Shown here: positions 1 through 11,789 of the stretch, one piece after another
Layout of the letters: every line of letters starts with the position of its first letter
Position numbering within the stretch: the stretch's first letter is position 1
From: Citrobacter sp. On2M
GTDB taxonomy: Bacteria > Pseudomonadota > Gammaproteobacteria > Enterobacterales > Enterobacteriaceae
Reading direction: 5' to 3'
Length of the DNA: 64,000 bases
Assembly: GCF_018035235.1 (NCBI RefSeq)
Contig: NZ_WPCV01000004.1
Location: 1,506,417 to 1,570,416, forward strand
Translations under genes and position numbers: made by a program
The notes under the pieces: generated by a model
The model's input: only the letters and a program-made list of their open reading frames with translations
Told to the model about the DNA's origin: nothing
Databases searched by the model: none

Positions 1-243
1 TTGGCTATTCGAAATGCGATTTCCCCCGGTTACCGCGGTGGCCAGCGGCGTACGGAAATATTCGGCAATCTGGATCAATTCTTTAGGGCTGGAGATGGAA
101 ATGAGCCACATCACCAGAAAGAAGGCCATCATCGCGGTCATAAAATCGGCGTAGGCGATTTTCCACGAACCATGCGCCCCACCACCGTGACCTTTATGCT
201 TGCGTCGCTTTACAACGATAATGGGATGGGCCTGATTTTTCAT
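1..243 (-). CDS. motB: Flagellar stator protein MotB, N-terminal part (cut by window edge)
   Basis: The first 81 codons are visible. They begin [15 protein letters not shown], a basic cytoplasmic tail, followed by the single membrane segment of MotB around residues 28-50 ([17 protein letters not shown]). The segment contains the D of YADFM, the proton-binding aspartate (Asp32 in E. coli MotB). MotB anchors the MotA/MotB proton channel to peptidoglycan; the OmpA-like peptidoglycan-binding domain lies outside the window. The start ATG overlaps the motA stop as ATGA, which indicates translational coupling. Confidence 0.97.
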   Translation of the reverse strand, partial: MKNQAHPIIVVKRRKHKGHGGGAHGSWKIAYADFMTAMMAFFLVMWLISISSPKELIQIAEYFRTPLATAVTGGNRISNSQ

Positions 244-1127
244 GCGTCCTCGGTCGTCTGCTGCGCAGTTGGATTTCTCACCGCACGAACATGCTCTTCC
301 AGTTCGATAAACGAAGGACGTTCGCTGGAATACAGAGTCTTACGACCAAATTCAACGGCAATTGGCGGCGCGTAACCATTCAGGTTAGAGAGCAGAGTTA
401 TCTTCACACACTGCATCATTTTGGTTGTTTCAGCACTTTTCTGGCGTAAAACGCTGGCGAGTGGAGAAATAAATCCATAGGCCAGTAAAATACCGAGGAA
501 TGTCCCTACCATCGCATGCGCAATCAGCGAACCCAGTTCCGCCGCCGGACGGTCAGCGGAAGCCAGAGCGTGAACAACACCCATAACAGCTGCCACGATC
601 CCGAACGCCGGTAATGAATCCCCCACCATCGCCAGGCTATTGGCAGGGACTTCGGCTTCACTTTCGTGAGTCTCAATTTCTTCGTCCATCAACGCTTCAA
701 TTTCAAACGTGTTCATGTTGCCGCTGATGATCAGACGCAGATAATCGACAATAAAATCAAGCATCACGGCATCTGCGAGAATACGTGGATAGCTGGCGAA
801 GATTTCACTTTCTTTGGGGTTTTCGATATCGCGCTCAAGTGAGAACATGCCCTGCTGACGTGACTTGGCCATCAGGCGGTACAGCAGCGCCAGCAGATCC
901 ATATACATCGCTTTGGTGTATTTTGAACGACGGAAAAGCATCGGGATCGCTTTCATCGTCCCCTTGATGGCTTTCCCGTTATTGCCGACGATGAATGCCC
1001 CAATACCCGCGCCACCGATAATCACCAGCTCAGCCGGTTGATAGAGTGCCCCAAGGTGTCCGCCGGTCATCATGTAACCGCCGAAAACTGTACCAATAAC
1101 AACCAGGTAACCTAATAAGATAAGCAC
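240..1127 (-). CDS. motA: Flagellar motor stator protein MotA
   Basis: MotA forms the proton-conducting stator with MotB and pushes on FliG in the rotor. The protein is 295 residues from a GTG start at 1127, the same length and start codon type as E. coli MotA, with AAAGGA just upstream. A longer reading from TTG at 1145 is possible but adds residues unknown in the family. Four membrane segments are visible: near residues 2-20, 32-50, and two in the C-terminal half ([17 protein letters not shown] and [19 protein letters not shown]). The cytoplasmic loop contains the conserved charged [10 protein letters not shown] region. Transcription is from the sigma-28 promoter inside flhC, through the MotR leader. 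Confidence 0.98.
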   Translation of the reverse strand: MLILLGYLVVIGTVFGGYMMTGGHLGALYQPAELVIIGGAGIGAFIVGNNGKAIKGTMKAIPMLFRRSKYTKAMYMDLLALLYRLMAKSRQQGMFSLERDIENPKESEIFASYPRILADAVMLDFIVDYLRLIISGNMNTFEIEALMDEEIETHESEAEVPANSLAMVGDSLPAFGIVAAVMGVVHALASADRPAAELGSLIAHAMVGTFLGILLAYGFISPLASVLRQKSAETTKMMQCVKITLLSNLNGYAPPIAVEFGRKTLYSSERPSFIELEEHVRAVRNPTAQQTTEDA

Positions 1128-1193
1128 GACATCATCCTTTCGCAATTGACTATGACAGGATGCGCAGTCGGGCAGTTAACTTGAGGTCAGGTC

Positions 1194-1226
1194 AAAAAAA
1201 AGCAGCGGTAATCGCTTACCGCTGCT
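1194..1226 (-). terminator. Intrinsic terminator between flhC and motA
   Basis: A perfect stem AGCAGCGGTAA / TTACCGCTGCT is followed on the minus strand by a run of eight T. It closes the flhDC message and the MotR-like RNA; motA mRNA must read through it or be limited by it. Confidence 0.9.
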
Positions 1227-1288
1227 GGAGTGTTTGTCCACACCGTATCAGTTAAACAGCTTGTTCGATCTGTTCATCCAGCAGTTGT
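1194..1288 (-). ncRNA. motR: MotR-type sigma-28-dependent small RNA / motA leader
   Basis: A sigma-28 promoter inside the 3' end of flhC (1295-1321) predicts a start near 1288. A strong intrinsic terminator ends at 1194, so a transcript of about 95 nt is expected. In E. coli the motA 5' UTR yields the Hfq-binding sRNA MotR of about this length, from a sigma-28 promoter inside flhC, and MotR promotes flagellar protein synthesis. Promoter and terminator are seen here; identity as MotR is inferred from position, length and architecture. Confidence 0.75.
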
Positions 1289-1830
1289 GGAATAATATCG
1301 GCAGCATTCTGGGAAAGTTTACGTCTTTTTACGGCCCGTGACGGCGGTTGGCATAAACTGCAGGCGAAGCTGCCCGCGGGTTGGTGTGCGTGGGTGATAA
1401 AATTCCCGCCGCAACAATTGCATCTGGACAGTTCTAGCAACCCACTGTCGACAAAACGCACCAGCGTCCAGGCGCGAGTTAACGCCAGCAACGGGCCTTC
1501 TTCCGGTTGTGGACATTGCTCAAGATACAAACGATACGCCTTGATTACGGCATCAACACCGCTGCACAAACCGGTTTTGAGCAGGAATTGCCATGCGTTA
1601 CAAAACATCGAAGCATGAATATTTTGTTCCCACGTCATAAACCAGTCGGTGGAAAAAGGTAACATCCCTTTTGGCGGAGGACTGCCGCGTAATTCTTTGT
1701 ACAGCTTGATAAGTCGACCGCGGCTTAATTGCGTTTCGCTCTCCAGCATTTGCAAACGAGCGCCCAATGTGATTAATTCCATTGCCAGCTGAATATCACG
1801 CGCTTCCTGAACAATGCTTTTTTCGCTCAT
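1252..1830 (-). CDS. flhC: Flagellar master regulator subunit FlhC
   Basis: FlhC pairs with FlhD as FlhD4C2, the activator of class 2 flagellar promoters. From the third of three consecutive ATG codons the protein is 192 residues ([14 protein letters not shown]...), the usual length. Four cysteines in the C-terminal part (CNCC around 138-141 and CSLC around 158-161) match the zinc-binding cluster of the family. Its start overlaps the flhD stop, so the two are translationally coupled. The C-terminal coding region also carries the sigma-28 promoter for motA. Confidence 0.98.
   Translation of the reverse strand: MSEKSIVQEARDIQLAMELITLGARLQMLESETQLSRGRLIKLYKELRGSPPPKGMLPFSTDWFMTWEQNIHASMFCNAWQFLLKTGLCSGVDAVIKAYRLYLEQCPQPEEGPLLALTRAWTLVRFVDSGLLELSRCNCCGGNFITHAHQPAGSFACSLCQPPSRAVKRRKLSQNAADIIPQLLDEQIEQAV
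1295..1321 (-). promoter_or_regulatory. Sigma-28 (FliA) promoter for MotR/motAB inside flhC
   Basis: On the minus strand TAAA (1318-1321) is followed by 15 nt and GCCGATAT (1295-1302). This matches the FliA consensus TAAA-N15-GCCGATAA with one mismatch. It lies in the last codons of flhC and drives motA-motB and the MotR-like leader. Confidence 0.9.
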
Positions 1831-1832
1831 CA

Positions 1833-2174
1833 TCAAGCCCTTTTCTTACGCGCTGCATCATCGATGTCGCTTAACAGGCGTGTTGAAAGCATGATACCGG
1901 TATGTATTTGCTGGAGATCATCAACGCGAGAGTCTTGCGTCAGGCGAGTAACAGTCTGGTGATCGTCGAAACGGAAATGGCATACCAGTTGGTTGGTTTC
2001 AGCCAGTTTGACCATTTGAGGAAGTGTTAATGTTGCCAACGTATCCGCCATCTCTTCGCTGATACCAAGGCGAAACATCGCAGATGCTTTGTCCTGAACG
2101 ATCAAACGTTGTGCAAGCAATAAATATGACAAATTGATGTCATAAATGTGTTTCAGCAACTCGGATGTATGCAT
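1833..2174 (-). CDS. flhD: Flagellar master regulator subunit FlhD
   Basis: FlhD is the other subunit of FlhD4C2. The start at 2174 gives [24 protein letters not shown] and 113 residues, as in Salmonella; an in-frame ATG three codons upstream (2183) is also possible. The only cysteine, in NQLVCHFRF, corresponds to the inter-subunit disulfide cysteine of E. coli FlhD. It is the first gene of the flhDC operon. Confidence 0.98.
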   Translation of the reverse strand: MHTSELLKHIYDINLSYLLLAQRLIVQDKASAMFRLGISEEMADTLATLTLPQMVKLAETNQLVCHFRFDDHQTVTRLTQDSRVDDLQQIHTGIMLSTRLLSDIDDAARKKRA

Positions 2175-2966
2175 TATTTGCATCCATAATAACCAACATT
2201 ATTTTTATGCGGTAAAACCGCACCCCGTGATGTCGCCGGGAAGGCCCGGTAAAAAAAAAGCAAAAGGTCAAATACATAGCAGCGTGACGGCACTTACGCG
2301 TTGTCTAAACAGTCCTTTTTCAGAAGGCCGTATTCCTTACAAGCTCACATCAATTCTTACAAATGTCTAAGATTTTTCCTAATTCGACGCAACTCTACCC
2401 GCCACCCGTTACACATACAACGGAGCCATGCCGCGAATTTGAAGAATATGTGACGCAGATCACATAAACCAGCCAAACACTTAACATAAATCCATCAGCA
2501 CAGCTTTTACTTTGCTTATTTTTTAATCCAACAATCTCCATTTCAATTCCTTTGGGACGAATATTCTTGCAATAAAAGCGAATAGTATTTTGTTCACAAA
2601 CGTTAATATCACATTGTAAAATAGCGAGCTTGATCACATTATTTATGCAAAACACCGTTTCAATTAAACGCTTTATAAACAATAACTTAAATATTAAGAG
2701 TGATTAATTAATACCGGCTTGTGATAACCAGTAGAATGTTAAAATATGTTTATTTTTTATTAACACATTGTTTTCATTAGCAGTGAGTTTTACTTAAGTA
2801 CCCTCAGTGTATTTACAAGTTAAATGGCTCAATTATTCTATTTATAAGAATAATTAATGAATAATCATGACGGTATTCACACTATCCAGGAAGGAATGGT
2901 TGCAGTATGGAGTAAGCTGAGTAATGCTAAAAAATCCTCTCATAATTCTTAAAAAAGGAGTGAGTT
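2175..2966 (-). promoter_or_regulatory. Long regulatory region and 5' UTR of flhDC, divergent from uspC
   Basis: About 790 bp hold no convincing gene (the 95-codon ORF on the minus strand is low-complexity and lacks family features). The AT-rich sequence separates flhD and uspC. A perfect CRP site lies about 280 bp upstream of flhD, matching the E. coli layout in which transcription starts about 200 nt upstream. This implies a long leader of the kind used for control by sRNAs and CsrA. No insertion sequence is present here. Confidence 0.75.
2449..2464. promoter_or_regulatory. CRP-binding site of the flhDC promoter
   Basis: TGTGACGCAGATCACA is a perfect TGTGA-N6-TCACA palindrome. Its distance from flhD agrees with the CRP site known to activate E. 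coli flhDC, so catabolite control of flagellation is expected. Confidence 0.9.
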
Positions 2967-3395
2967 ATGAGCTACACACACATTCTTGTTGCGGTTGCCG
3001 CCACACCTGAAAGCCAACAGTTGTTAGCCAAGGCAGTTTCAATCGCCCGTCCTGTCAATGCCCGTATTAGCCTGATAACTCTGGTCTCAGACCCTGAACT
3101 TTATAATCAGTTTGCAGCTCCCATGCTGGAAGACCTGCGCGAAGTGATGCAAGAGGAGACTCAGGATTTTATCAACAAGCTCGGCAAAGAAGCGCAGTAC
3201 CCCATTGAACATACCTTTATCACCTATGGGGCACTGAATGACCATATTCTGGACGTATGCCGGAAACACGCGGTCGATCTGGTCATTTATGGCAACCATA
3301 ACCACAGCTTCTTTTCGCGCGCGTCCTGCTCAGCGAAAAGCGTAGTTAGTGCCAGCCAGGTGGATGTTCTACTGGTTCCACTGGCTGGAGATTGA
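2967..3395 (+). CDS. uspC: Universal stress protein UspC
   Basis: UspA-family cytoplasmic protein of 142 residues, starting MSYTHILVAVAATPESQQLL with AAGGAG six to seven bases upstream of the ATG. It has the single Usp alpha/beta fold. The C-terminal glycine-rich loop (YGNHNHSFFSRASCSAKSVV) is of the UspC/UspD/UspA type, which lacks the full ATP-binding GxxG-9x-G(S/T) motif. In E. coli UspC acts in stress resistance and as a scaffold for the KdpD kinase. It is divergent from flhDC and convergent with otsA. Confidence 0.95.
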   Translation: MSYTHILVAVAATPESQQLLAKAVSIARPVNARISLITLVSDPELYNQFAAPMLEDLREVMQEETQDFINKLGKEAQYPIEHTFITYGALNDHILDVCRKHAVDLVIYGNHNHSFFSRASCSAKSVVSASQVDVLLVPLAGD

Positions 3396-3412
3396 ATTTC
3401 GTTTTTGGCGCG

Positions 3413-5759
<2,347 letters not shown>

Positions 5760-5787
5760 CTAGACTAAAAAGTTGGGGATAAAATAA

Positions 5788-6777
5788 TCAAACGGTACGC
5801 TTCGCTTTTTGCTTGTAACGGTCGAAGATCACCGCCGCCAGCAGGATAAGACCACGAACGACATACTGCGCGAACGGAGAGATATTCAGCAGGTTCATCG
5901 CATTCTCAACCGTACCCAGGATCAACACCCCGGCCACCACATATGAGATTTTTCCGATGCCGCCTTTGAGCGAAACGCCCCCTAACACGCACGCAGAAAT
6001 CACGATCAGCTCATAGCCTATTGAGGTCATTGGCTGACCACTAGTCATACGTGATGCAAGGATAATTCCGGCAATGGCGGAGACCAGCCCGGAAAGAATA
6101 AAGATAATAATCTTGGTACGAACAACCGGAACCCCAGCCAGGCGTGCCGCCTCTTCATTGCCCCCGATGGCCAGCGTATTACGACCAAATGTGGTTTTAT
6201 TCAGTAGTAAGCCAAAGGCGATGAAACAAACGACTGTGATCCAGATTGGCGCCGGCAGACCAAACCAGTTAGCGTAACCGAGCGTGAAGAAGCGCTCGTC
6301 TTCAATCCCCACGGCCTTACCGTCGGAAATAATATAGGCCAGACCGCGTACAATCTGCATGGTCGCAAGGGTGGTGATCAGGGCGTTAATTTTTAAACGC
6401 GCAATCACGAACCCATTAACCAGACCGCATAGAATACCGAGCAGCAGCCCGGCAGCCACGCCAATCCACAGGCTTTCGGTCATGTTAATGACCACGGCAG
6501 TGGTGACCCCAGCGCAGGCAATCACGGACGCAACGGACAGGTCAAAGTCACCGGATGCCAGGCAAAATAGCATTCCGCACGCAACCATACCCGACATCGA
6601 TACCGCCAGCCCCAGCCCCTTCATGTTGATGAAAGTTGCAAAGTTTGGCACAAACAGGGAACAAACGAGGAACAGCACGGCAAACACCACCAGCATCCCG
6701 TACTGATCCCAAATGCGGCCAAGATTTAGCGCCGACTTCGCAGCACCTGAACCCGACGTAGAAACGGAAGACATCAT
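5788..6777 (-). CDS. araH: L-arabinose ABC transporter permease AraH
   Basis: Inner-membrane permease of 329 residues from the RbsC/AraH/MglC family, with about ten hydrophobic segments. Family signatures include CLASGDFDLSVASVIA and ALGGNEEAARLAG-type sequence (AIGGNEEAARLAGVPV), plus GVSLKGGIG. With AraG (ATPase) and AraF (periplasmic binding protein) it forms the high-affinity arabinose importer. It is the last gene of araFGH and follows araG by 11 bp. Confidence 0.97.
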   Translation of the reverse strand: MMSSVSTSGSGAAKSALNLGRIWDQYGMLVVFAVLFLVCSLFVPNFATFINMKGLGLAVSMSGMVACGMLFCLASGDFDLSVASVIACAGVTTAVVINMTESLWIGVAAGLLLGILCGLVNGFVIARLKINALITTLATMQIVRGLAYIISDGKAVGIEDERFFTLGYANWFGLPAPIWITVVCFIAFGLLLNKTTFGRNTLAIGGNEEAARLAGVPVVRTKIIIFILSGLVSAIAGIILASRMTSGQPMTSIGYELIVISACVLGGVSLKGGIGKISYVVAGVLILGTVENAMNLLNISPFAQYVVRGLILLAAVIFDRYKQKAKRTV

Positions 6778-6788
6778 TCTCTCCTTAT

Positions 6789-8303
6789 TCAGGCTACAGC
6801 CTGGCTGACTTTAGGCATAGCAAGGCTTAACGCCTGGCGCTCATCCGCCTGTTCATGAAGTAATTCTCCAGCGATTTCGCCTTCTCTCATCACCACAATA
6901 CGGTCGGCGACACCGAGCACCTCTGGCAGGTCACTGGAAGCAAACAGCACGGCCACGCCGCGCGCCGCAAGGGCATAAATCACGTTATAAATTTCATGCT
7001 TAGCGCCCACATCAATGCCGCGTGTAGGTTCGTCCAGCAAGATCACCTTCATCTCTTCCGATAACCAACGACCAAGAATAGCCTTCTGCTGATTACCGCC
7101 AGAGAGGTTCATAATCAGTTGCTCCGCGCCCGGCGTTTTAATATTGAGTGAACGAATATGGTGATCGGCATTGGTCTCTTCCCAGCCGTTGTTAATCACG
7201 CATCCTCCCAGAACATGTTTACGGCGCGCGCTAATGTTGATGTTGTTACGCACCGAATGGACCGGAATAATCCCTTCTGCTTTACGATCCTCCGGACACA
7301 GCATCATCCCCGCTTCAATGGCATGGCTCGGTTTACGGATATCAATCGGTTGTTGATCAATAAACACCTGACCTGCCGTAATTCGTGTACCGCCAAACAG
7401 CCCTTTCATCAATTCACTACGTCCAGCTCCCACCAGACCAAACAATCCGACAATTTCACCGCTTCGCACCGATAAACTGATCGGCGTACGCACGCCAGGG
7501 GCTTTTACCTCATGCAAACGCAGGCGCTCTGCACCATACGGTCTGGATTTCCAGCCATAAATATCGCCAAGGTCGCGCCCAACCATCGCCTGTACCAGCG
7601 CATCGTGATCGACCTGCTGCATGTCCGTAAACGTTTTGACGTAATGACCATCTTTAAACACGGTAATGGCATCGCTGAGGGCAAAAATCTCCTCCATACG
7701 GTGCGAAACGTACAAGATGATGCGTCCTTCATTGCGCAACTCGCGGATAACGCGAAACAGATTCTCAATCTCACGTGCTGACAGGGAGCTGGTCGGTTCA
7801 TCAAACGCAATAATTTTGGCGTTTCGCGCCAGCGCTTTCGCAATCTCCACCATCTGCCATTGACCGATGGAGAGGTATTTCAATGGTGTGTCGGGATCGA
7901 TATCCATGCCCAGATGCTTAAGCTGGATCCCCGCTTCATAGTTCAGCAGCGAGCGGTTCACAATTCCGCCTTTATGCGGCAACTGGCCTAGATAAATATT
8001 CTCGGCAACGGTCATTTCCGGGACGAGATGCAGCTCCTGATAAATAATGGCGACACCGGCATTAAGCGCAGCAGTGGTGTCCGCAAACGAAACCTCTTGT
8101 CCGCGGATCGTCAAAGATCCCGTTGTTGGCGCATAGTTACCGCTGAGAATCTTTAAGAGTGTTGACTTCCCGGCGCCATTTTCGCCCATCAGCGCATGCA
8201 CCTGACCGGCATAGCAGTCGAAACTGATATCCGTAAGCGCTTTAACGCCGGGGAACGTTTTGCCAATGCCGCGAAATGAGAGATACGGGGTAGACTGTTG
8301 CAT
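6789..8303 (-). CDS. araG: L-arabinose ABC transporter ATP-binding protein AraG
   Basis: 504-residue double ABC ATPase of the sugar-import type. The first domain has Walker [13 protein letters not shown] near residue 40, a signature-region [15 protein letters not shown] and Walker [10 protein letters not shown]. The second domain has [13 protein letters not shown] as a modified Walker [16 protein letters not shown] and [10 protein letters not shown]. It powers arabinose import through AraH. The araF-araG gap carries REP elements, which in such operons usually lets the binding protein be made in excess. Confidence 0.98.
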   Translation of the reverse strand: MQQSTPYLSFRGIGKTFPGVKALTDISFDCYAGQVHALMGENGAGKSTLLKILSGNYAPTTGSLTIRGQEVSFADTTAALNAGVAIIYQELHLVPEMTVAENIYLGQLPHKGGIVNRSLLNYEAGIQLKHLGMDIDPDTPLKYLSIGQWQMVEIAKALARNAKIIAFDEPTSSLSAREIENLFRVIRELRNEGRIILYVSHRMEEIFALSDAITVFKDGHYVKTFTDMQQVDHDALVQAMVGRDLGDIYGWKSRPYGAERLRLHEVKAPGVRTPISLSVRSGEIVGLFGLVGAGRSELMKGLFGGTRITAGQVFIDQQPIDIRKPSHAIEAGMMLCPEDRKAEGIIPVHSVRNNINISARRKHVLGGCVINNGWEETNADHHIRSLNIKTPGAEQLIMNLSGGNQQKAILGRWLSEEMKVILLDEPTRGIDVGAKHEIYNVIYALAARGVAVLFASSDLPEVLGVADRIVVMREGEIAGELLHEQADERQALSLAMPKVSQAVA

Positions 8304-8329
8304 AACGTCTCCGTGAATCAGATCTTTAT

Positions 8330-8412
8330 GCCGGATAGCGGCGTTGCCTCATCCGGCCTACTGAGTACGCAATTCGTACGCCGGACAAGACGCATTGACG
8401 TCGCATCCGGCG
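8330..8412. repeat. Pair of REP (BIME) elements between araF and araG
   Basis: Two imperfect inverted repeats of REP type are visible: GCCGGATAGCG...CATCCGGC at about 8330-8358, and GCCGGACAAGACGC...GCATCCGGCG at about 8379-8412. They can protect the araF message from 3' decay and lower araGH expression. Confidence 0.85.
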
Positions 8413-8418
8413 TTTATG

Positions 8419-9408
8419 TTACTTACCGCCTAAGCCTTTCTTCGCGAGCTCTTCTTTGAAGTTATCGCGGGTAATCAGCACTACATCCGTCACTTCGGTA
8501 AACGCCGGAGGCTCTGCACCTTTTGTCACCCAGTTGTAGAGCATTTCGCTTGATTTATAGCCGTGAACGTCCGGGCTTGGCAGCAATGAGCCGTAGAACC
8601 CGGTCGCTTCGCCTTTGGACAGTTCGCTTACTGCATCAACGCCGTTGATACCAATACCAATTACGTTTGGTGCTTTGAAGCCCTGCCCTTCGGTCGCACG
8701 TACGCCGCCCAGCACGGTGTTGTCGTTCATGCCGACAATCAGCCAGTGTTTGACTTCAGGATGCTGAACCAGCATAGAGTTAGCGGCATCGAATGCGCCG
8801 GGGATATCATTTGATTTAGTTGGGACCTGGTAGATCTGTTTTTCCGGGAAGCCAGCGGCTTTAAGCGCTTCCATTGAACCAGAAGTACGACGACGTGCGG
8901 TGTCGAGTTCGTTCGCAGTTATAGCCATCACGGCGGTGGATTTCACATCCCAGCCGCGTTTTTGCATCTCCTTGTACAGTTCCTGACCCTGGCGCTCACC
9001 AATTTTGGTTGCCGCCATCATCACTAACGGCACGGTCTCCATCGGCTTGCCTTTGGCGTTGGCAAACTGGTCATCAACGGCAATGACTTTCATATCGTAG
9101 CCACGTGCCTTCGCCATAATGGCAGGCCCGAGTTTAGGATCCGGGGTACAAATGACAAACCCTTTTGCGCCACTGGCAGCGAGGCTGTCGATGGCGTTAA
9201 GGGTTTTCTCACCATCCGGAACGGCAATTTTGATCACCTCAAAGCCAAGGTCTTTACCGGCTTTATCGGCAAATTTCCATTCTGTCTGGAACCACGGTTC
9301 TTCCGGCTGTTTAACCAGGAAACCGAGCTTCATGGATTCAGCGATAGCGGATTGTGACATAATGGCAGCCAGACCGATGGCAGCCAGCGCTTTAGTGAAT
9401 TTGTGCAT
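8419..9408 (-). CDS. araF: L-arabinose-binding periplasmic protein AraF
   Basis: 329 residues with a signal peptide (MHKFTKALAAIGLAAIMSQSAIA, cleavage near residue 23). It is a sugar-binding type 1 periplasmic protein; mature sequence ESMKLGFLVKQPEEPWFQTEW is characteristic. It delivers L-arabinose to AraGH and is the first gene of the operon, with GGAGTTAACC before the ATG. Confidence 0.98.
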   Translation of the reverse strand: MHKFTKALAAIGLAAIMSQSAIAESMKLGFLVKQPEEPWFQTEWKFADKAGKDLGFEVIKIAVPDGEKTLNAIDSLAASGAKGFVICTPDPKLGPAIMAKARGYDMKVIAVDDQFANAKGKPMETVPLVMMAATKIGERQGQELYKEMQKRGWDVKSTAVMAITANELDTARRRTSGSMEALKAAGFPEKQIYQVPTKSNDIPGAFDAANSMLVQHPEVKHWLIVGMNDNTVLGGVRATEGQGFKAPNVIGIGINGVDAVSELSKGEATGFYGSLLPSPDVHGYKSSEMLYNWVTKGAEPPAFTEVTDVVLITRDNFKEELAKKGLGGK

Positions 9409-9723
9409 GGTTAACTCCAGCTTTAACGTTCTTTTATGTAGGGTAAAATCAGACGATTTTTTGTAATTCGGACGTAAAACAAGGCATTACCTTTTATTGA
9501 TAAGATCAATGCCAGTGCTGAGAGTATTTTTAGCGGGAAATTGATTCTCCATAAGAGAGCGGCATCACACCACAGAATTACAGTAATTGCGTACATAAAT
9601 TCAGCGGGAAATGACATAAAAAAACGCGGTTTTGTCGACGGGAAAAAAGAGGAATAGCAGATTAGTCCATAACATCAGCCAACGAATCCTTGTTCCCGAA
9701 TACCGAAGCATTCGGGAAAATGA
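9409..9723 (-). promoter_or_regulatory. araF upstream region
   Basis: About 315 bp without a supported gene lie upstream of araF. In E. coli this promoter is controlled by AraC and CRP. An AraC-like half-site motif (TTAGCGGGAAATTGATTCT followed by CCATA) is present near 9527-9555, but the spacing is not canonical and I do not assign the operators. The right end contains a possible terminator-like TTCGGGAATACCGAAGCATTCG region next to the DJ-1-like gene. Confidence 0.4.
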
Positions 9724-10281
9724 TTACCATTGGTAATAAATGTGGTCAGCGTGATCGCGAACCGGAGTGTCGTCGCCCAGCAGACGCGCCGAAAGCGTCA
9801 GCGCGAAATCGAAAATATGCCCTAACCCTTTGCCGCTAATCAGATTGCCATCTTCAACCACCGGCGCATCGATATATTCCCCATCGGTGACGTTTTGCCA
9901 CAGCTCTCCAGAGCACACGTAGCGACGCCCCTTCAGCAGACCGTTGCCGCCCAACACCCGTACAGCCGCAGAACACACCGGGCAGATGAGTTTCCCCTCA
10001 TCATCATGACGAGCCACAAACCGGATAACCGCCTCACTGGCGGCAAGGTTAACGCTACCCTGCGGCCCGCCAGGCAACACGATGGCATCGTAGAGATACG
10101 ACTGACGCGCGGCCAGCGTGCTGTCCGTTACCATCGGTACGTCATGGTAACTCACCACCGCGCGTGACTCCGCGCAGGCCAGCGTTTCAACCTCGATATT
10201 CAGTCGACGCAGAATATCAATGGTAACTATCGCCTCCGCCTCTTCAAAACCGGGTGCCAGCAGCACCGCGACTTTCTTCAT
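9724..10281 (-). CDS. DJ-1/PfpI family protein (YajL-like)
   Basis: 185 residues with the DJ-1/PfpI fold. The N-terminal strand is VAVLLAPGFEEAEAIVTIDILRR with the conserved glutamate of GFEE. AIVLPGGPQGSVNL and the nucleophile-elbow cysteine in ICPVCSAAVRVL are also family motifs. Members act as deglycases, chaperones or redox sensors, so the exact role cannot be set. It resembles E. coli YajL but is shorter and placed elsewhere. E. coli does not have such a gene between araF and ftnB. An AGGAG-like site (CGAGGAGTTAC) precedes the ATG. Confidence 0.85.
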   Translation of the reverse strand: MKKVAVLLAPGFEEAEAIVTIDILRRLNIEVETLACAESRAVVSYHDVPMVTDSTLAARQSYLYDAIVLPGGPQGSVNLAASEAVIRFVARHDDEGKLICPVCSAAVRVLGGNGLLKGRRYVCSGELWQNVTDGEYIDAPVVEDGNLISGKGLGHIFDFALTLSARLLGDDTPVRDHADHIYYQW

Positions 10282-10824
10282 ATGTAACTCCTCGCTTTAT
10301 CCACATAAACGAAACAATTAATGACGAATAGTTCTGGCCGTTAAATTTCTCAATTTGATTAAAACTGATCTGGCACAAAAAATTAGCTATCAGATCATTA
10401 ATCCGATCGTGAAATTGCTTCGCAGCATGAACAGATAATCATCAGGAGCCAGACAATATCTTATTGTGGAAAATATTTTTGTGATTTAAAACACCATTTC
10501 ATTATTGAAATGTGGATTTAATAACATAAATATCAACTCGTTGCATTCATGTCATCTATATGCAAAGAGAGCAGAAGCACAGATGGGGTGATGACAATAT
10601 GTAAAAAAACATAAATACACAGATTTAAGGATTTTCTTATGTTGGAGCAAGCGTTATGCTGATTCACGATCGGGAGCGAATATAATTCGCGATCGCTAAA
10701 GGACCGGCGGAACGGATTTATTCTGCTAACAGTTATAATTGTACGTAGAGATGTAGTGCAGCGGCAGCCCGTTGTACTGGCGTTAGTAACGTACATCCCC
10801 CTTTCTGTAAATAAGGATATTGAT
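10282..10824. other. Intergenic region between the DJ-1-like gene and ftnB
   Basis: About 540 AT-rich bases with divergent genes on either side. It contains the ftnB promoter region and an inverted repeat GCGAATATAATTCGC around 10676-10690. No gene longer than a few tens of codons looks real. Confidence 0.5.
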
Positions 10825-11328
10825 ATGGCTGCAGTTGGAATTGTTCATAAACTCAACACCCAAATGAACCTCGAGTTCTACGCATCGAATCTTTACCTGC
10901 ATCTTAGTGAGTGGTGCTACGAACATAGCCTGACAGGTACCGCAACGTTTCTGCGCACTCAGGCGCAAGGTAATGTGACTCAAATGATGCGTATGTTCAA
11001 TTACATGAAAAGTGCCGGGGCTAACCCCATCGTCAAGGCCATTGATGTTCCGGTTGATGAGCTGACTTCCCTTGAAGAATTGTTTCAGAAAACGTTGGAT
11101 GAATATCAACAGCGCGCGAGTAAGCTCTCGCGCTTAACCAATGAAGCTGAAGCGTTAAACGATGCACCAACGATCGATTTTCTTCACGACCTGGAGAAAG
11201 AACAGCAGCAGGATGGTGTGCTGTTGCAGACGATTCTTGATGAAGTCCGCAGCGCCAAACGTGCAGGGCTGTGCATGGCGCAAACCGATAAGCACCTGCT
11301 TAACGTTGTTAACTATCAACAGCACTGA
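10825..11328 (+). CDS. ftnB: Ferritin-like protein FtnB
   Basis: 167 residues, four-helix ferritin family. The start at 10825 ([21 protein letters not shown]) has AAGGATA upstream and gives the same length as E. coli FtnB; an upstream in-frame start at 10756 is not supported. As in FtnB, ferroxidase ligands are altered: the helix-B motif reads [12 protein letters not shown] where FtnA has QEEMTHMQR. This suggests that FtnB does not store iron in the normal way; in Salmonella it helps repair Fe-S clusters and supports virulence. Confidence 0.95.
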   Translation: MAAVGIVHKLNTQMNLEFYASNLYLHLSEWCYEHSLTGTATFLRTQAQGNVTQMMRMFNYMKSAGANPIVKAIDVPVDELTSLEELFQKTLDEYQQRASKLSRLTNEAEALNDAPTIDFLHDLEKEQQQDGVLLQTILDEVRSAKRAGLCMAQTDKHLLNVVNYQQH

Positions 11329-11408
11329 TATCTGACGCCCCAACATCTGCGCCTCCCATTCTGCGAGGCGCAAAAAAACCTTTCTAAAACCTGAAACAAC
11401 GGTTTATT

Positions 11409-11660
11409 TTAGTGAGATTCATTCTGCGGCGTGAATTTCAACTCGATCAAGGCAACCGCTTTTTGTATTGCACGCATTGTGACCGGATCGGCACCTGCAG
11501 GATGGCTGGAAAAATCGATGTTTTTCAGCTGGCTGGACATTTTCTCCCGAACTTCTACCGGGGCAATAACATCAAGAACATCAAGAATTTGCTTGATAAC
11601 CAGCTGACAGGCAACAACGTCCGAGAGCAGTTCCTGATCGGCATTCAGTGTTTGGGACAT
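11409..11660 (-). CDS. yecJ: Conserved small protein YecJ
   Basis: 83-residue soluble protein with the sequence pattern of E. coli YecJ (DUF2766), for example [25 protein letters not shown]. Function is not known. As in E. coli it lies just downstream of ftnB on the opposite strand. Confidence 0.92.
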   Translation of the reverse strand: MSQTLNADQELLSDVVACQLVIKQILDVLDVIAPVEVREKMSSQLKNIDFSSHPAGADPVTMRAIQKAVALIELKFTPQNESH

Positions 11661-11789
11661 AGTGAGCTCCTTATAGAAAGGTCGTCATAGTACCCATTCA
11701 GCGCTCGAAACAATAGCCGCACACGCATTACGAATACGCTGAAACTAAAAATAGTTCCAGTCAGTTTCTTTTGAGATGGCAAGCACAGC

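Noticed and set aside
2395..2682. 95-codon ORF on the minus strand in the flhDC upstream region
   Set aside because: The region is a known regulatory and leader region with a CRP site, and the reading is low in protein-like pattern.
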